DNA of 64,000 nt from Oleiharenicola sp. GTDB taxonomy: Bacteria > Verrucomicrobiota > Verrucomicrobiia > Opitutales > Opitutaceae. This document shows, one piece after another, positions 44,001 through 51,499 of the stretch. The stretch covers positions 1 to 64,000 of the forward strand of contig JANYDW010000072.1 in the NCBI GenBank assembly GCA_025363455.1, read 5' to 3'. A program made the translations under genes and the position numbers. Every line of letters begins with the position of its first letter. The first letter of the stretch is position 1. The notes under the pieces were generated by a model, which was given only the letters and a program-made list of their open reading frames with translations, was not told the origin of the DNA and made no database searches.

Positions 44001-45434
44001 TCACCCCACCGTCCGCAGCTGGATGCTGTCCACCCGCTCGTTGTTGGTGGTGAGCACGTCGGAGATGATCACGAGCTTGTCGCCCGTCTTGATGCGGCCG
44101 GCGTCGCGCAGTTTGTCGAGCGCGCGGGTCAGGGTCTTCTCCGGGTCGCCGAAGGGTCCGATAAAATACGGCTCCACCGAGCGCACGATGCGCAGCTGGC
44201 GCAGGGTCTGGAGCGAGTCGGTGAGGGCGAGGATGGGGGCGCGGGCCGGGCGGTGGGCGGACAGCCCGGCGGCATTGAGCCCGCGGCGGGTGAAGGTGAC
44301 GATGCGCGAGCCGGGAAACTCGTTGGCCATGACGACGGCCGAACGCATGAACTTCATGCGCTCGTCAATGAAAACGGCGGGCTCAGGGAAGTCGATGGCC
44401 AGCTCCTCCTCCACGCGCCGGCTGATGGTGTCGAGCACGCGGACGCACTCGAAGGGGTATTGGCCCACGGTGGTCTCGCCGGAGAGCATGACACAGTCGG
44501 CCTGCTCGTAGACGGCGTTGGCCACATCGGTAATCTCAGCGCGGGTGGGCATGGGCTGGGTGATCATCGACTCGAGCATGTGCGTGGCGATGATCACGGG
44601 GCGGCCGACGGCGAGGCAGGTGCGCACCGCGCGACGCTGGATGACGGGCAGGTCCTGGAAGGGCACCTCGATGCCGAGATCGCCGCGCGCGACCATGAGC
44701 ACATCGGTGGCGCGGATGATCTCATCGAGGTTGGCGATGGCGGTCTGGTCCTCGATCTTGGCCACGACGCGGGCCCTGGACTTGTGCTCCTTGAGAAAGC
44801 CGCGGAGCTGGGTGATGTCGGCCGCCTCACGCACGAACGACAGGGCAATGAAGTCGACGCCCTCCTCGATGCCGACGATGGTGTCGCCGCGGTCCTTCTC
44901 CGTGAAGGAAGGCAGGTTGATCTTGACGCCCGGGAGATTGATGTGGCGGCGGGAGCCGAGCGTGCCGGGGTTGAGCACGCGGCAGCGGATGTGGGCGTCG
45001 TGCTTTTCCCGGACCTCAAGGCGGATCAGGCCGTTGTCCACCAGCACGGTGTCGCCGACCTTGATGTCGTTGATGAGATTCCGGTAATTGACGTCCACCG
45101 AGCGGATCTCCTCGGCACTGCCCCGTTCGGCGCCGGGCTTGATGGTGAAGTCGAAGATCTCGCCCACCCGCAGCTCGATGGGGGCGGTGAGGTCGCCGGT
45201 GCGGATCTCCGGGCCCTTGATGTCCATCATGATCGCGACCTCGTGGCCGGCGCGGGCGGAAATCTCGCGGATGCGGCGGATGACCTCGCGCGTCCAGTCG
45301 TGCTTGGCGTGGGCCATGTTGAGGCGGACCACGTCGACGCCCGCTTGGAGGAGCCTGGCCAGGTCTTTTTCACTTTCGGTGGCGGGACCGAGCGTGGCAA
45401 TGATCTTGGTACGACGGTAAGAGGGGGTGGGCAT
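44001..45434 (-). CDS. pyk: Pyruvate kinase
   Basis: A 477-residue glycolytic enzyme converting PEP and ADP to pyruvate and ATP. Signatures are KIIATLGPATESEKDLARLL and DVVRLNMAHA, MMDIKGPEIRTG, the active-site region VVAKIEDQTAIANLDEII, MVARGDLGIEVPFQDLP, and AIVIATHMLESM (GRPVIIATHMLESM here). The C-terminal domain ends GDKLVIISDV. The ATG at 45434 lies one base after the stop of the upstream metallo-hydrolase gene (TGA then TATG), so the two are likely co-translated. The start is secure because the usual RRTKIIATLGP opening follows it. Confidence 0.96.
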   Translation of the reverse strand: MPTPSYRRTKIIATLGPATESEKDLARLLQAGVDVVRLNMAHAKHDWTREVIRRIREISARAGHEVAIMMDIKGPEIRTGDLTAPIELRVGEIFDFTIKPGAERGSAEEIRSVDVNYRNLINDIKVGDTVLVDNGLIRLEVREKHDAHIRCRVLNPGTLGSRRHINLPGVKINLPSFTEKDRGDTIVGIEEGVDFIALSFVREAADITQLRGFLKEHKSRARVVAKIEDQTAIANLDEIIRATDVLMVARGDLGIEVPFQDLPVIQRRAVRTCLAVGRPVIIATHMLESMITQPMPTRAEITDVANAVYEQADCVMLSGETTVGQYPFECVRVLDTISRRVEEELAIDFPEPAVFIDERMKFMRSAVVMANEFPGSRIVTFTRRGLNAAGLSAHRPARAPILALTDSLQTLRQLRIVRSVEPYFIGPFGDPEKTLTRALDKLRDAGRIKTGDKLVIISDVLTTNNERVDSIQLRTVG

Positions 45435-45435
45435 A

Positions 45436-46230
45436 TCAGATCTCAAACAAGGGCGTTCCCCCGCCGGGGGCAACGACGGAGAAACCGCAACTTAAGGCGG
45501 CGAGGGCAGGCCCGCAGGCGGCGGTGACGGCGTCGGGCGAATTGCAGTCCCGGGACAGGTGGGTAAGGAACACGTGGCGCCAGCGCGGCCGCGCGACGCT
45601 CTCGAGCAGCTCGCGGGCCGCCGTGTTGGACAGGTGGCCATGCCGGCCGCTGATGCGCTGCTTGGTGGACCACGGGCGCTTCGTGTCCGCCTGCAGCATC
45701 ACCGGGCAGTGGTTGGCCTCGACGACCAGCACGTCGGCTTCGCGGATATGCTCCCGGACATTCGCGGGGGCGTGGCCGAGATCGGTCAGCCAGGCGACGC
45801 TGCGACGGGGGGAGAGCAAGTCGCCGTGGCCATGCGCGATGAGAAAGCCGACCGGATCCTGCGCGTCGTGGGGCACGGAGAAGCTGCGCACCTCGAAGTC
45901 CCGGAACCGGAAAATGTGGCCGGTCTCGAACAGCTGCCAGGGGATCCGGTGCTTGAGGCCGCGCTGCACGGCCTCGGCGGTCGGGCGGTTAGCAAAGACC
46001 TGGATGTGGGCGTATCGCGCCAGCCCCGTGAGGGCAGCGGCGTGGTCGCTATGCTCGTGCGTGAGAAAAATGGCGTCGATGCGTTCCCACGTTTCGCCGG
46101 CCGCGGCGAGCAGTTCGCCGAGCTTGCGGGCCGAAAAGCCGGCGTCGACGAGCACGCGGGTGTCGTCGGACTGGAGGAGGGCGGCATTGCCGGAGCTGCC
46201 ACTGCCGAGGATGCGGAAACGCAGGGCCAT
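45436..46230 (-). CDS. MBL-fold metallo-hydrolase (WalJ/YycJ-like)
   Basis: A 264-residue beta-lactamase-fold protein. FRILGSGSSGNAALLQ opens it, LTHEHSDHAAAL is the HxHxDH metal motif at about 59-64, and later motifs are SVPHDAQDPVGFLI and VVEANHCPVMLQ. The family acts on nucleic acids or in cell-wall regulation (YycJ) in other bacteria. The ATG at 46230 (MALRFRILGSG) is chosen; an upstream ATG at 46284 would add 18 odd residues. It overlaps with pyk at one base distance, an operon with pyruvate kinase. Confidence 0.88.
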   Translation of the reverse strand: MALRFRILGSGSSGNAALLQSDDTRVLVDAGFSARKLGELLAAAGETWERIDAIFLTHEHSDHAAALTGLARYAHIQVFANRPTAEAVQRGLKHRIPWQLFETGHIFRFRDFEVRSFSVPHDAQDPVGFLIAHGHGDLLSPRRSVAWLTDLGHAPANVREHIREADVLVVEANHCPVMLQADTKRPWSTKQRISGRHGHLSNTAARELLESVARPRWRHVFLTHLSRDCNSPDAVTAACGPALAALSCGFSVVAPGGGTPLFEI

Positions 46231-46636
46231 GGACGGGCATTGAGGGCCCGGCTGCAGGCCCGGGCAATGACAAATCCGGTTCATCGCTGCTTTCGGCGAG
46301 CGGTCTCAAACCACCAGCCGAGCCTCCGGAAGGTTTGCTAACCGCTACTAGGATTTCGCCAAAGGCGAAATCTACTTTTACCCTTCGGCTGATCGCCTCC
46401 GGAATTGTTTCAGGGCCTGCTAATCGCAGACTGGAAAAAAACCGACGATCAGCCAGTCTCCAAAACTCAGTGATGGTTGCCCTGTCATTGCGAGGAGCGC
46501 AGCGACGAAGCAATCCAGCGCTTTCTGGATCGCCACGCCCGACTTCGTCGGGCTCGCGATGACAATCTGGGTGTGAAATATGCAGGCCAGGACTTGTTCT
46601 TGAACTGCTGGCCGCGGTGCGGGACCCGGCGAGAGG
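46231..46636. other. 406-base intergenic region with a hairpin and a repeat
   Basis: No gene or RNA is recognised. It holds a perfect hairpin GATTTCGCC-AAA-GGCGAAATC at 46352-46372, a CGATCAGCC-rich segment, and a GTCATTGCGAG-family repeat at 46484-46563. Both flanking genes lie on the minus strand, so this gap should contain the promoter of the 46230 operon. Confidence 0.6.
46484..46563. repeat. GTCATTGCGAG-family inverted repeat (copy 2)
   Basis: Starts GTCATTGCGAGGAGCGC and ends GGGCTCGCGATGAC, with internal GACTTCGTCGGGC and CGACGAAGCAATCCAG arms that pair. Relatives at 19935 and 48168. Confidence 0.85.
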
Positions 46637-47515
46637 CTACTTCCAGCTGGCCCTCGTGAAATCCTCGATGCTCTCGTGCTCGGCTTTTTGCTCAGGCGTC
46701 AGGGAATTATAAAACTCGTCGATAATGCGTCGCGGGGCAGTAATGAACTTAAGTCCGCCCGGCCCGGGGAAGGCCTTCAGAGAGTCCTGCATCTGTTTCC
46801 AGAGTCCGAGCTGTTCCGGGGTCAAGGTTCGCTCAAATTTCTCACGGTTGGCTTTGATGGCAGCTGCGCGTTCGGCTTCGTAAAGGTTGTGCCATTTGAA
46901 TTGGGTGGGGCCCAGATCGGTCCTGTCCGGGATCAGTTGCCAGCCGTATTTCGCGTAGAATTCCAAGACTTGCTTCTTTTTCTTGCCGGTGAGTTTGTCC
47001 CATGCTCCGTCAGGCATTTTGCCGGGCATATCCTGGGCGTATAAGAGCATTGGATTGGCCCGTGAGTTGATCCAGGCCTTGGAATAGGGTTTTGCGTCGC
47101 TCATGGTGACGGGCGAGCTGGCGAGCGGTATGGTGAATTCCCGGGTATCACGCCGGACCAGGATCATATGATCTTTCGCGATCACCTTGACTGTGTAACC
47201 AAAGAACCAATCACCAGCTGAGAGCCAATGTCCCATTTCCAGCCCCACCTCAAGCGCGGTCAGCCTGCGGATCGGGTTCGGATGCTTTACGCTGAGCAGG
47301 GCGACCGGTTCCTTGCCCAGCGACTCGATGCTGACCAGAACCGCCGCTTCAGCCGGAAATCCCGGGGTTAAATCCTGCCTGAACTGCCCGATCGGAGCCC
47401 GCACCAGCCCGCCAGGAGGCATAACGGGTGCCGGGGCACCGTTGGATTGGGCGGGCACGACTGCCAGCAAGATTGTCCCGCCGAGAATGCCTATCCGATG
47501 GCCGATCATTTTCAT
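46637..47515 (-). CDS. Exported protein of unknown function
   Basis: A 292-residue protein with a signal peptide (…IGILGGTILLAVVPAQSNG). A beta-rich N-terminal half follows, containing SVKHPNPIRRLTALEVGLEMG and KVIAKDHMILVRRDTREF. A helical C-terminal half has two LTPEQ-type stretches (RTLTPEQLGLWKQMQDSLKAF and NSLTPEQKAEHESIEDF). No catalytic motif is seen. The start is the ATG at 47515. It stands alone, divergent from the pterin cluster 160 bases away. Confidence 0.75.
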   Translation of the reverse strand: MKMIGHRIGILGGTILLAVVPAQSNGAPAPVMPPGGLVRAPIGQFRQDLTPGFPAEAAVLVSIESLGKEPVALLSVKHPNPIRRLTALEVGLEMGHWLSAGDWFFGYTVKVIAKDHMILVRRDTREFTIPLASSPVTMSDAKPYSKAWINSRANPMLLYAQDMPGKMPDGAWDKLTGKKKKQVLEFYAKYGWQLIPDRTDLGPTQFKWHNLYEAERAAAIKANREKFERTLTPEQLGLWKQMQDSLKAFPGPGGLKFITAPRRIIDEFYNSLTPEQKAEHESIEDFTRASWK

Positions 47516-47674
47516 AGTGGAAGCCTCCCACCTGGCCCGGGTGAGAGTTGTGTGGGTATTTCTCTAGCGGGGCGTTTGCTTTTCACAAGTCGGTTTCAGC
47601 TTTGAATTCCGGCCGCTGCCACGGCCCGCCCCGGGGGTTGACGCAAGCCGCAAACTGGCTTCGCTGGACCCTCC

Positions 47675-48154
47675 ATGTCGCAGCAGGTTTCCCGTCGGAA
47701 AAACAAGCTCCCCAGTGTGCGCGCCCTCGCGGGCACGGTGTACATCACCCGGCAGGTGCATTTCAACTCCGCCCACCGGCTCTACAACCCGACGAAGAGC
47801 CTCGCGTGGAACCAGAAGCAATACGGCCTCTGCACCAACCCCCACTGGCACGGCCACAATTACGTGCTGGAAGTGACGCTCAAGGGCCAGCCCGACCCCG
47901 TCACAGGCTACATCATCGACCTGGCCCGGTTGAAAAAGATCATGCATCGCGCGGTGGTGGACAAATGCGACCACCGCAACCTCAACGATGAAGTCGATTT
48001 CCTCCAGGGCATCATCCCCTCGACCGAGAACCTCGTCATCGCGTTCTGGCACGAGATTGCCCCGCACATTCCCGCCCCGGCCCGGCTGCATTGCGTGCGG
48101 CTCTACGAGACACCACGCAATTTCGGCGAATTCTTCGGCCCGGCGCACCATTGA
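47675..48154 (+). CDS. 6-pyruvoyl-tetrahydropterin synthase (PTPS)
   Basis: A 159-residue zinc enzyme. The zinc/catalytic pattern is FNSAHRL (His34) plus CTNPHWHGHNY with Cys53 and zinc His at 59 and 61. The Cys-to-His spacing of +6/+8 matches eukaryotic-type PTPS (CNNPNGHGHNY) rather than QueD (+4/+6). The reaction is 7,8-dihydroneopterin triphosphate to 6-pyruvoyl-tetrahydropterin. The gene opens a same-strand group with FolE2 and a sepiapterin reductase, which supports a biopterin rather than queuosine role. The first 20 residues are a basic extension. The start is the ATG at 47675. Confidence 0.88.
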   Translation: MSQQVSRRKNKLPSVRALAGTVYITRQVHFNSAHRLYNPTKSLAWNQKQYGLCTNPHWHGHNYVLEVTLKGQPDPVTGYIIDLARLKKIMHRAVVDKCDHRNLNDEVDFLQGIIPSTENLVIAFWHEIAPHIPAPARLHCVRLYETPRNFGEFFGPAHH

Positions 48155-48167
48155 TGAAAATCTTCCA

Positions 48168-48281
48168 GTCATTGCGAGGAGCGCCAGCGACGAAGCAATC
48201 CAGCTCTTCGGCATTGCTCTGGGCCATGAGCCTGTCGAATGGCTGGATCGCCACGGCGCGCAGTGCGCGCCTCGCGATGAC
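48168..48281. repeat. GTCATTGCGAG-family repeat (copy 3)
   Basis: Starts GTCATTGCGAGGAGCGCC, ends CTCGCGATGAC, with an insertion containing GAGCCTGTCGAATGG. It occupies most of the gap between the PTPS gene and folE2 and could weaken or separate their transcripts. Confidence 0.85.
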
Positions 48282-48357
48282 ACGAAAGGAAAGGCACCAT
48301 TGACTCTCCGGGCGGTTACGGCACCCCGCCCACAACCCAACCAAAAACGATCAGCCC

Positions 48358-49329
48358 ATGAAACAGATGTACCTCCACCGCTCGAGCTGCGGCCAGCTGC
48401 CGCCGATCAAGCGGGGCTACGACCGGAAATTCAAACCCACCGCCGCCTACCGCGCCACGCTACCCGACATGATGGAGGTCGCCAATGAGACGGTGCGGGG
48501 CGTCCATATACCGATCCAGCAGGTCGGCATCCATAATTTCAAGCTGCCGCTCAAGTACCGCACCAAGGCCGGCAAGATCCTCACGCTCGAGACGAGCGTC
48601 ACCGGGACGGTCTCCCTCGAGGCCGACCTCAAGGGCATCAACATGAGCCGCATCATGCGCTCATTCTACGAGCACAAGGGGGGCGTCATCACCGGCGAGT
48701 GGATGGGCAAAATCCTGAAGAACTACCTGCGCAAGGTGGTGGCCAAGGACGCCCGGCTGAAGATCTCGTTCTCCTATCCCATGCTCCAAACCAGCCTGCG
48801 CACGGGGCTGGAGGGCTGGCAGTTCTACGACGTCGCCTTCGAGGGTGTGATGACGCGGGACGGCCGCTACCGGCGGTTCATCCATTTCGACTTTGTCTAC
48901 TCGTCCGCCTGCCCGTGCTCCGCTGAGCTGACCGAGCACGCCCGCGACCAGCGCAACGCCTACGGCGTGCCGCACTCGCAGCGCAGCAAGGCCCGCGTGG
49001 CGATCGAGGAGGTCGACGGGAAAAAGATTTGGATCGAGGACGTTCACGCCCTTTGCCTCCAGGCGCTTCAGACCGAGACGCAGGTCATGGTGAAACGCGA
49101 GGACGAGCAGGCCTTCGCCGAGCTCAACGGCACCTACCTCAAGTTCGTCGAGGACGCCGCCCGGCTGCTCTACCTGGAGTTCGACAAGGAGAAGCGCATC
49201 GCCGATTTCCGCATCGCCTGCTCGCACCTGGAGTCACTGCACTCACACGACGCGGTCAGCGTGATCTGCAAGGGCGTGAAGGGCGGCTTCGCGGCCGACT
49301 TCATGGATTTTGGATCGCTGCTGTGCTGA
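48358..49329 (+). CDS. folE2: GTP cyclohydrolase IB (FolE2)
   Basis: A 323-residue enzyme catalysing GTP to 7,8-dihydroneopterin triphosphate, the first step of folate and biopterin synthesis, using a metal rather than strictly zinc. Signatures are [10 protein letters not shown] at about 60, [10 protein letters not shown] with Cys at 185 and 187 (the conserved CPC active-site region), and [14 protein letters not shown] near the C-terminus. This is the unified COG1469 form rather than classical FolE. The ATG at 48358 is well placed. It supplies the substrate for the upstream PTPS. Confidence 0.94.
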   Translation: MKQMYLHRSSCGQLPPIKRGYDRKFKPTAAYRATLPDMMEVANETVRGVHIPIQQVGIHNFKLPLKYRTKAGKILTLETSVTGTVSLEADLKGINMSRIMRSFYEHKGGVITGEWMGKILKNYLRKVVAKDARLKISFSYPMLQTSLRTGLEGWQFYDVAFEGVMTRDGRYRRFIHFDFVYSSACPCSAELTEHARDQRNAYGVPHSQRSKARVAIEEVDGKKIWIEDVHALCLQALQTETQVMVKREDEQAFAELNGTYLKFVEDAARLLYLEFDKEKRIADFRIACSHLESLHSHDAVSVICKGVKGGFAADFMDFGSLLC

Positions 49330-49340
49330 GGAAGAAGAGA

Positions 49341-49788
49341 TTCTCCGCGGATGGCGCGGATTTACGCGGATAAGAACCAAAGCATGATTCACGAAAAGCT
49401 CAGTGGAGAGATAATCGGGGCCGCCATGGCAGTACTCAAAGAACTGGGGCCGGGTTTGGACGAGAAGCTCTACGAGAGGGCCTTGGTCATTGAACTCCGA
49501 AAACGAGCGCACAGGGTCGACCAGCAGAAAACTTTTCTCGTCCACTATTCGGGCGAGCTCAATGGGAATCTGATTCCTGATGCAATAGTCGACGATCTGG
49601 TCATAGCCGACTCCAAGGTGGTCGAGTCATTCAATGAAACGCACACGCGTCAGATGATTGGCTATCTGGCCATCACGAAACTCAAGCTGGCACTCCTGCT
49701 GAATTTCAAACATGCCAAGCTCGCATGGAAACGCATTGTTCGGGAGACTCATGACTAATCCGCGTTCATCCGCGAAATCCGCGGGAAA
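49341..49788. mobile_element. Candidate mobile element: GxxExxY gene between inverted triplet-word arms
   Basis: The left arm has CGCGGAT at 49346, 49355 and 49365 and the right arm the inverted ATCCGCG at 49758, 49768 and 49777, with word spacing 9 and 10 bp on both sides. The arms enclose one intact gene for a PD-(D/E)xK nuclease-like protein (49384-49758). The unit sits between folE2 and the sepiapterin reductase gene, as if inserted there. That the protein moves the arms is inference; the arm-gene architecture is seen directly. Confidence 0.65.
49384..49758 (+). CDS. GxxExxY protein (PD-(D/E)xK nuclease-like)
   Basis: A 124-residue protein of the TIGR04256/PF13366 type. The name motif is GLDEKLY (within GPGLDEKLYERAL). 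The nuclease-like core reads NLIPDAIVDDLVIADSKVVESFNETHTRQMIGYLAIT, with a candidate D…DxK set of residues; ExK, commoner in the family, is DSK here. The C-terminus LALLLNFKHAKLAW is standard. I recall that such genes often lie among short repeats. It starts at the ATG at 49384; the upstream in-frame codons belong to the left arm. Its last bases overlap the sepiapterin reductase start. Confidence 0.85.
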   Translation: MIHEKLSGEIIGAAMAVLKELGPGLDEKLYERALVIELRKRAHRVDQQKTFLVHYSGELNGNLIPDAIVDDLVIADSKVVESFNETHTRQMIGYLAITKLKLALLLNFKHAKLAWKRIVRETHD

Positions 49789-50497
49789 ATCCGGTCCGGT
49801 TGTTTTGGTTACAGGTGCGTCCCAAGGCATCGGTGCGGCCATTGCCAAGACTTTTGCCAGGGAGATCCGCGGTGTCCGTCTCGCGCTCGTGGCGCGGAAT
49901 GTCCGCGGCTTGCAGGCGACGGCGATGGCGTGCGCCAAAGCAGGCGCCAAGGCGGAGGCCTTCGAGTGCGATGTCAGCAACGCCGCCTCGGTCGTCCTCA
50001 TGGCGGAGGACGTGGCCAAGCGGTTCGGCGCGGTGGACGTGCTCATTAATAACGCCGGCGCCTTCACGATGGCACCGTTCGTGGAGACCACGTTGGACGA
50101 GTTCGACCGGATGATCGCAGTGAACCTCCGCAGCGCGTTCCTCGTCACGCAGGCCTTCCTTCCAGCGATGCTGAAGCGGAAGAGCGGCGACATCTTCTTC
50201 ATGAGCTCGATCGCGGGGCTCGGAGCCTATCCCAACGCCGCGGCCTATTGCGCGGCGAAGTTCGGCGTCACTGGCCTGGCGAAGGTGTTGCGCGCCGAGA
50301 CCAAGGCCCACGGCGTGCGAGTTTGCTGCGTTCATCCCGGCGCGACATGGTCGCCGTCATGGGAAAAATCCGGCGTGAAGCCCGAGCGCATCATGCCCGC
50401 CGATGACATCGCCCAGGCGATCCTCGATGCCCACCGCCTCAGCCGCCGCACCGTGGTGGAGGAGGTCGTGCTCCGCCCGCAGCTGGGGGATGTTTAG
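49751..50497 (+). CDS. Sepiapterin reductase (SDR family)
   Basis: A 248-residue short-chain dehydrogenase. The NADP-binding TGASQGIG is at 21-28, NNAGAF at about 101, the Ser/Tyr/Lys catalytic set is Ser152-153, Tyr166, Lys170 (YCAAK), and the C-terminus VHPGATWSPSWEK…RTVVEEVVLRPQLGDV closely matches remembered bacterial sepiapterin reductases (RTVVEEIILRP). It would reduce 6-pyruvoyl-tetrahydropterin to tetrahydrobiopterin. The start is an ATG inside the GxxExxY 3' end with SD-like GGGAG four bases upstream. The first 14 residues (MTNPRSSAKSAGKS) are encoded by the right triplet arm. Confidence 0.85.
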   Translation: MTNPRSSAKSAGKSGPVVLVTGASQGIGAAIAKTFAREIRGVRLALVARNVRGLQATAMACAKAGAKAEAFECDVSNAASVVLMAEDVAKRFGAVDVLINNAGAFTMAPFVETTLDEFDRMIAVNLRSAFLVTQAFLPAMLKRKSGDIFFMSSIAGLGAYPNAAAYCAAKFGVTGLAKVLRAETKAHGVRVCCVHPGATWSPSWEKSGVKPERIMPADDIAQAILDAHRLSRRTVVEEVVLRPQLGDV

Positions 50498-50523
50498 GTA
50501 GGGCGGTGACTCCGCTCACCGCC
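50498..50523. repeat. GTAG-footed hairpin
   Basis: GTAG then stem GGCGGTGA / TCACCGCC with loop CTCCGC, starting directly after the reductase stop codon (TAG GTAG). Possibly a terminator as well as a REP. Confidence 0.7.
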
Positions 50524-50614
50524 GCGGCGCGGACTTCACGCCGGGTCGGGAGACCGCCGCCCGGCGCCCGCGTTGATCCTTGTTAATTGATCCTTGGGAC
50601 TTATCCATCGCTGT

Positions 50615-51301
50615 ATGCCGCCAATCCGTCAGACCGTGCTCGTGGTGGAAGACGAATCGGCCATTGCCGAGACGATCACCTATGCGCTGCAGACCGATGG
50701 CTTCACCCCGATCTGGAAAACCACCGGGCGCGAGGCCCTGACGGTACTGAAGCAGCAACCCGTAGCGCTGGTTGTGCTCGATGTCGGTCTGCCCGACATG
50801 AGTGGCTTCGATGTTTGCCGGGAGATGCAGAAGCTCGGGGCTCCGCCGGTGATTTTCCTGACGGCGCGCAGCAGCGAGGTGGACAAGATCGTCGGGTTGG
50901 AGCTTGGGGCCGACGATTATCTCGCCAAGCCGTTCAGCCCGCGCGAGCTGACGGCGCGGGTCCGGGCCATATTGCGCCGGGCCCATGGCAAGGGGAGCGC
51001 GGTGTCCGCTGCCACCGGGTGGATACACGACGAGGCGCGCTGCAAGATCACTTACCTCGGCCGGCCGATCGAGCTCACGCGCAACGAATATCGCCTGCTG
51101 GCTGCGCTCCTTGCTTCACCCGGACAAGTGTTCAATCGCGACCAGTTGATGGCGGCCGCGTGGGACGACCCCGGCGCGGCCCTCGACCGCACGGTGGACG
51201 CCCACATCAAGACGTTGCGAGCCAAGCTGCGCGACATCGCGCCTGACGCTGACCCGATCGTCACGCACCGTGGGCTGGGTTACTCGCTGAGAGAGGAATG
51301 A
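50615..51301 (+). CDS. creB: CreB-like response regulator
   Basis: A 228-residue OmpR/PhoB-type regulator. The receiver begins TVLVVEDESAIAETI, with phospho-acceptor Asp56 in VLDVGLPD and Lys in FLTARSSE…YLAKPFSPREL. The C-terminal winged helix is seen as RPIELTRNEYRLLAALLASPGQVFNRDQLM and HIKTLRAKLRD…THRGLGYSL. The ATG at 50615 starts the receiver fold. It belongs to a Cre-like locus: sensor CreC, a small membrane protein and CreD follow. The 198-base gap to creC holds a 100-bp repeat (51365-51475), so transcript continuity is uncertain. Confidence 0.88.
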   Translation: MPPIRQTVLVVEDESAIAETITYALQTDGFTPIWKTTGREALTVLKQQPVALVVLDVGLPDMSGFDVCREMQKLGAPPVIFLTARSSEVDKIVGLELGADDYLAKPFSPRELTARVRAILRRAHGKGSAVSAATGWIHDEARCKITYLGRPIELTRNEYRLLAALLASPGQVFNRDQLMAAAWDDPGAALDRTVDAHIKTLRAKLRDIAPDADPIVTHRGLGYSLREE

Positions 51302-51364
51302 GGATGGTTTGGAAACCCCAAAAATGATCCGGTTCATGTGGATTTCAGCTACGCTTAGACCAAT

Positions 51365-51475
51365 CACACACCCCGCCCTGCGGGCACCCCTCTTCATAGA
51401 GGGGAGCTTCGTCAGCGTGGGATGGGGTCCCCTCTATGAAGAGGGGTGGTCCCGGGACCGCGGGACCGGGGTGTG
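51365..51475. repeat. 100-bp double-hairpin repeat, copy 4
   Basis: CACACCCCG…CGGGGTGTG outer arms with inner CCCCTCT hairpins, plus an extra GGTCCCGGGACCGCGGGACC palindrome near its right end. It lies between creB and creC. Confidence 0.88.
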
Positions 51476-51499
51476 TTGGCGAACGGCAATCCGCCACAC

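Noticed and set aside
46352..46372. Rho-independent terminator for the 46637 gene
   Set aside because: A perfect hairpin is present, but it is more than 260 bases from the stop codon and lacks a T-tract; kept only as a hairpin note.
47675..48154. QueD (queuosine) assignment for the pterin synthase
   Set aside because: The Cys-His spacing is +6/+8 as in PTPS, and the neighbours are FolE2 and sepiapterin reductase with no queC/queE.
48168..48281. Possible CRISPR or tandem array
   Set aside because: The sequence is a single dispersed inverted repeat with no repeat-spacer periodicity; no CRISPR array or cas gene is present in the window.
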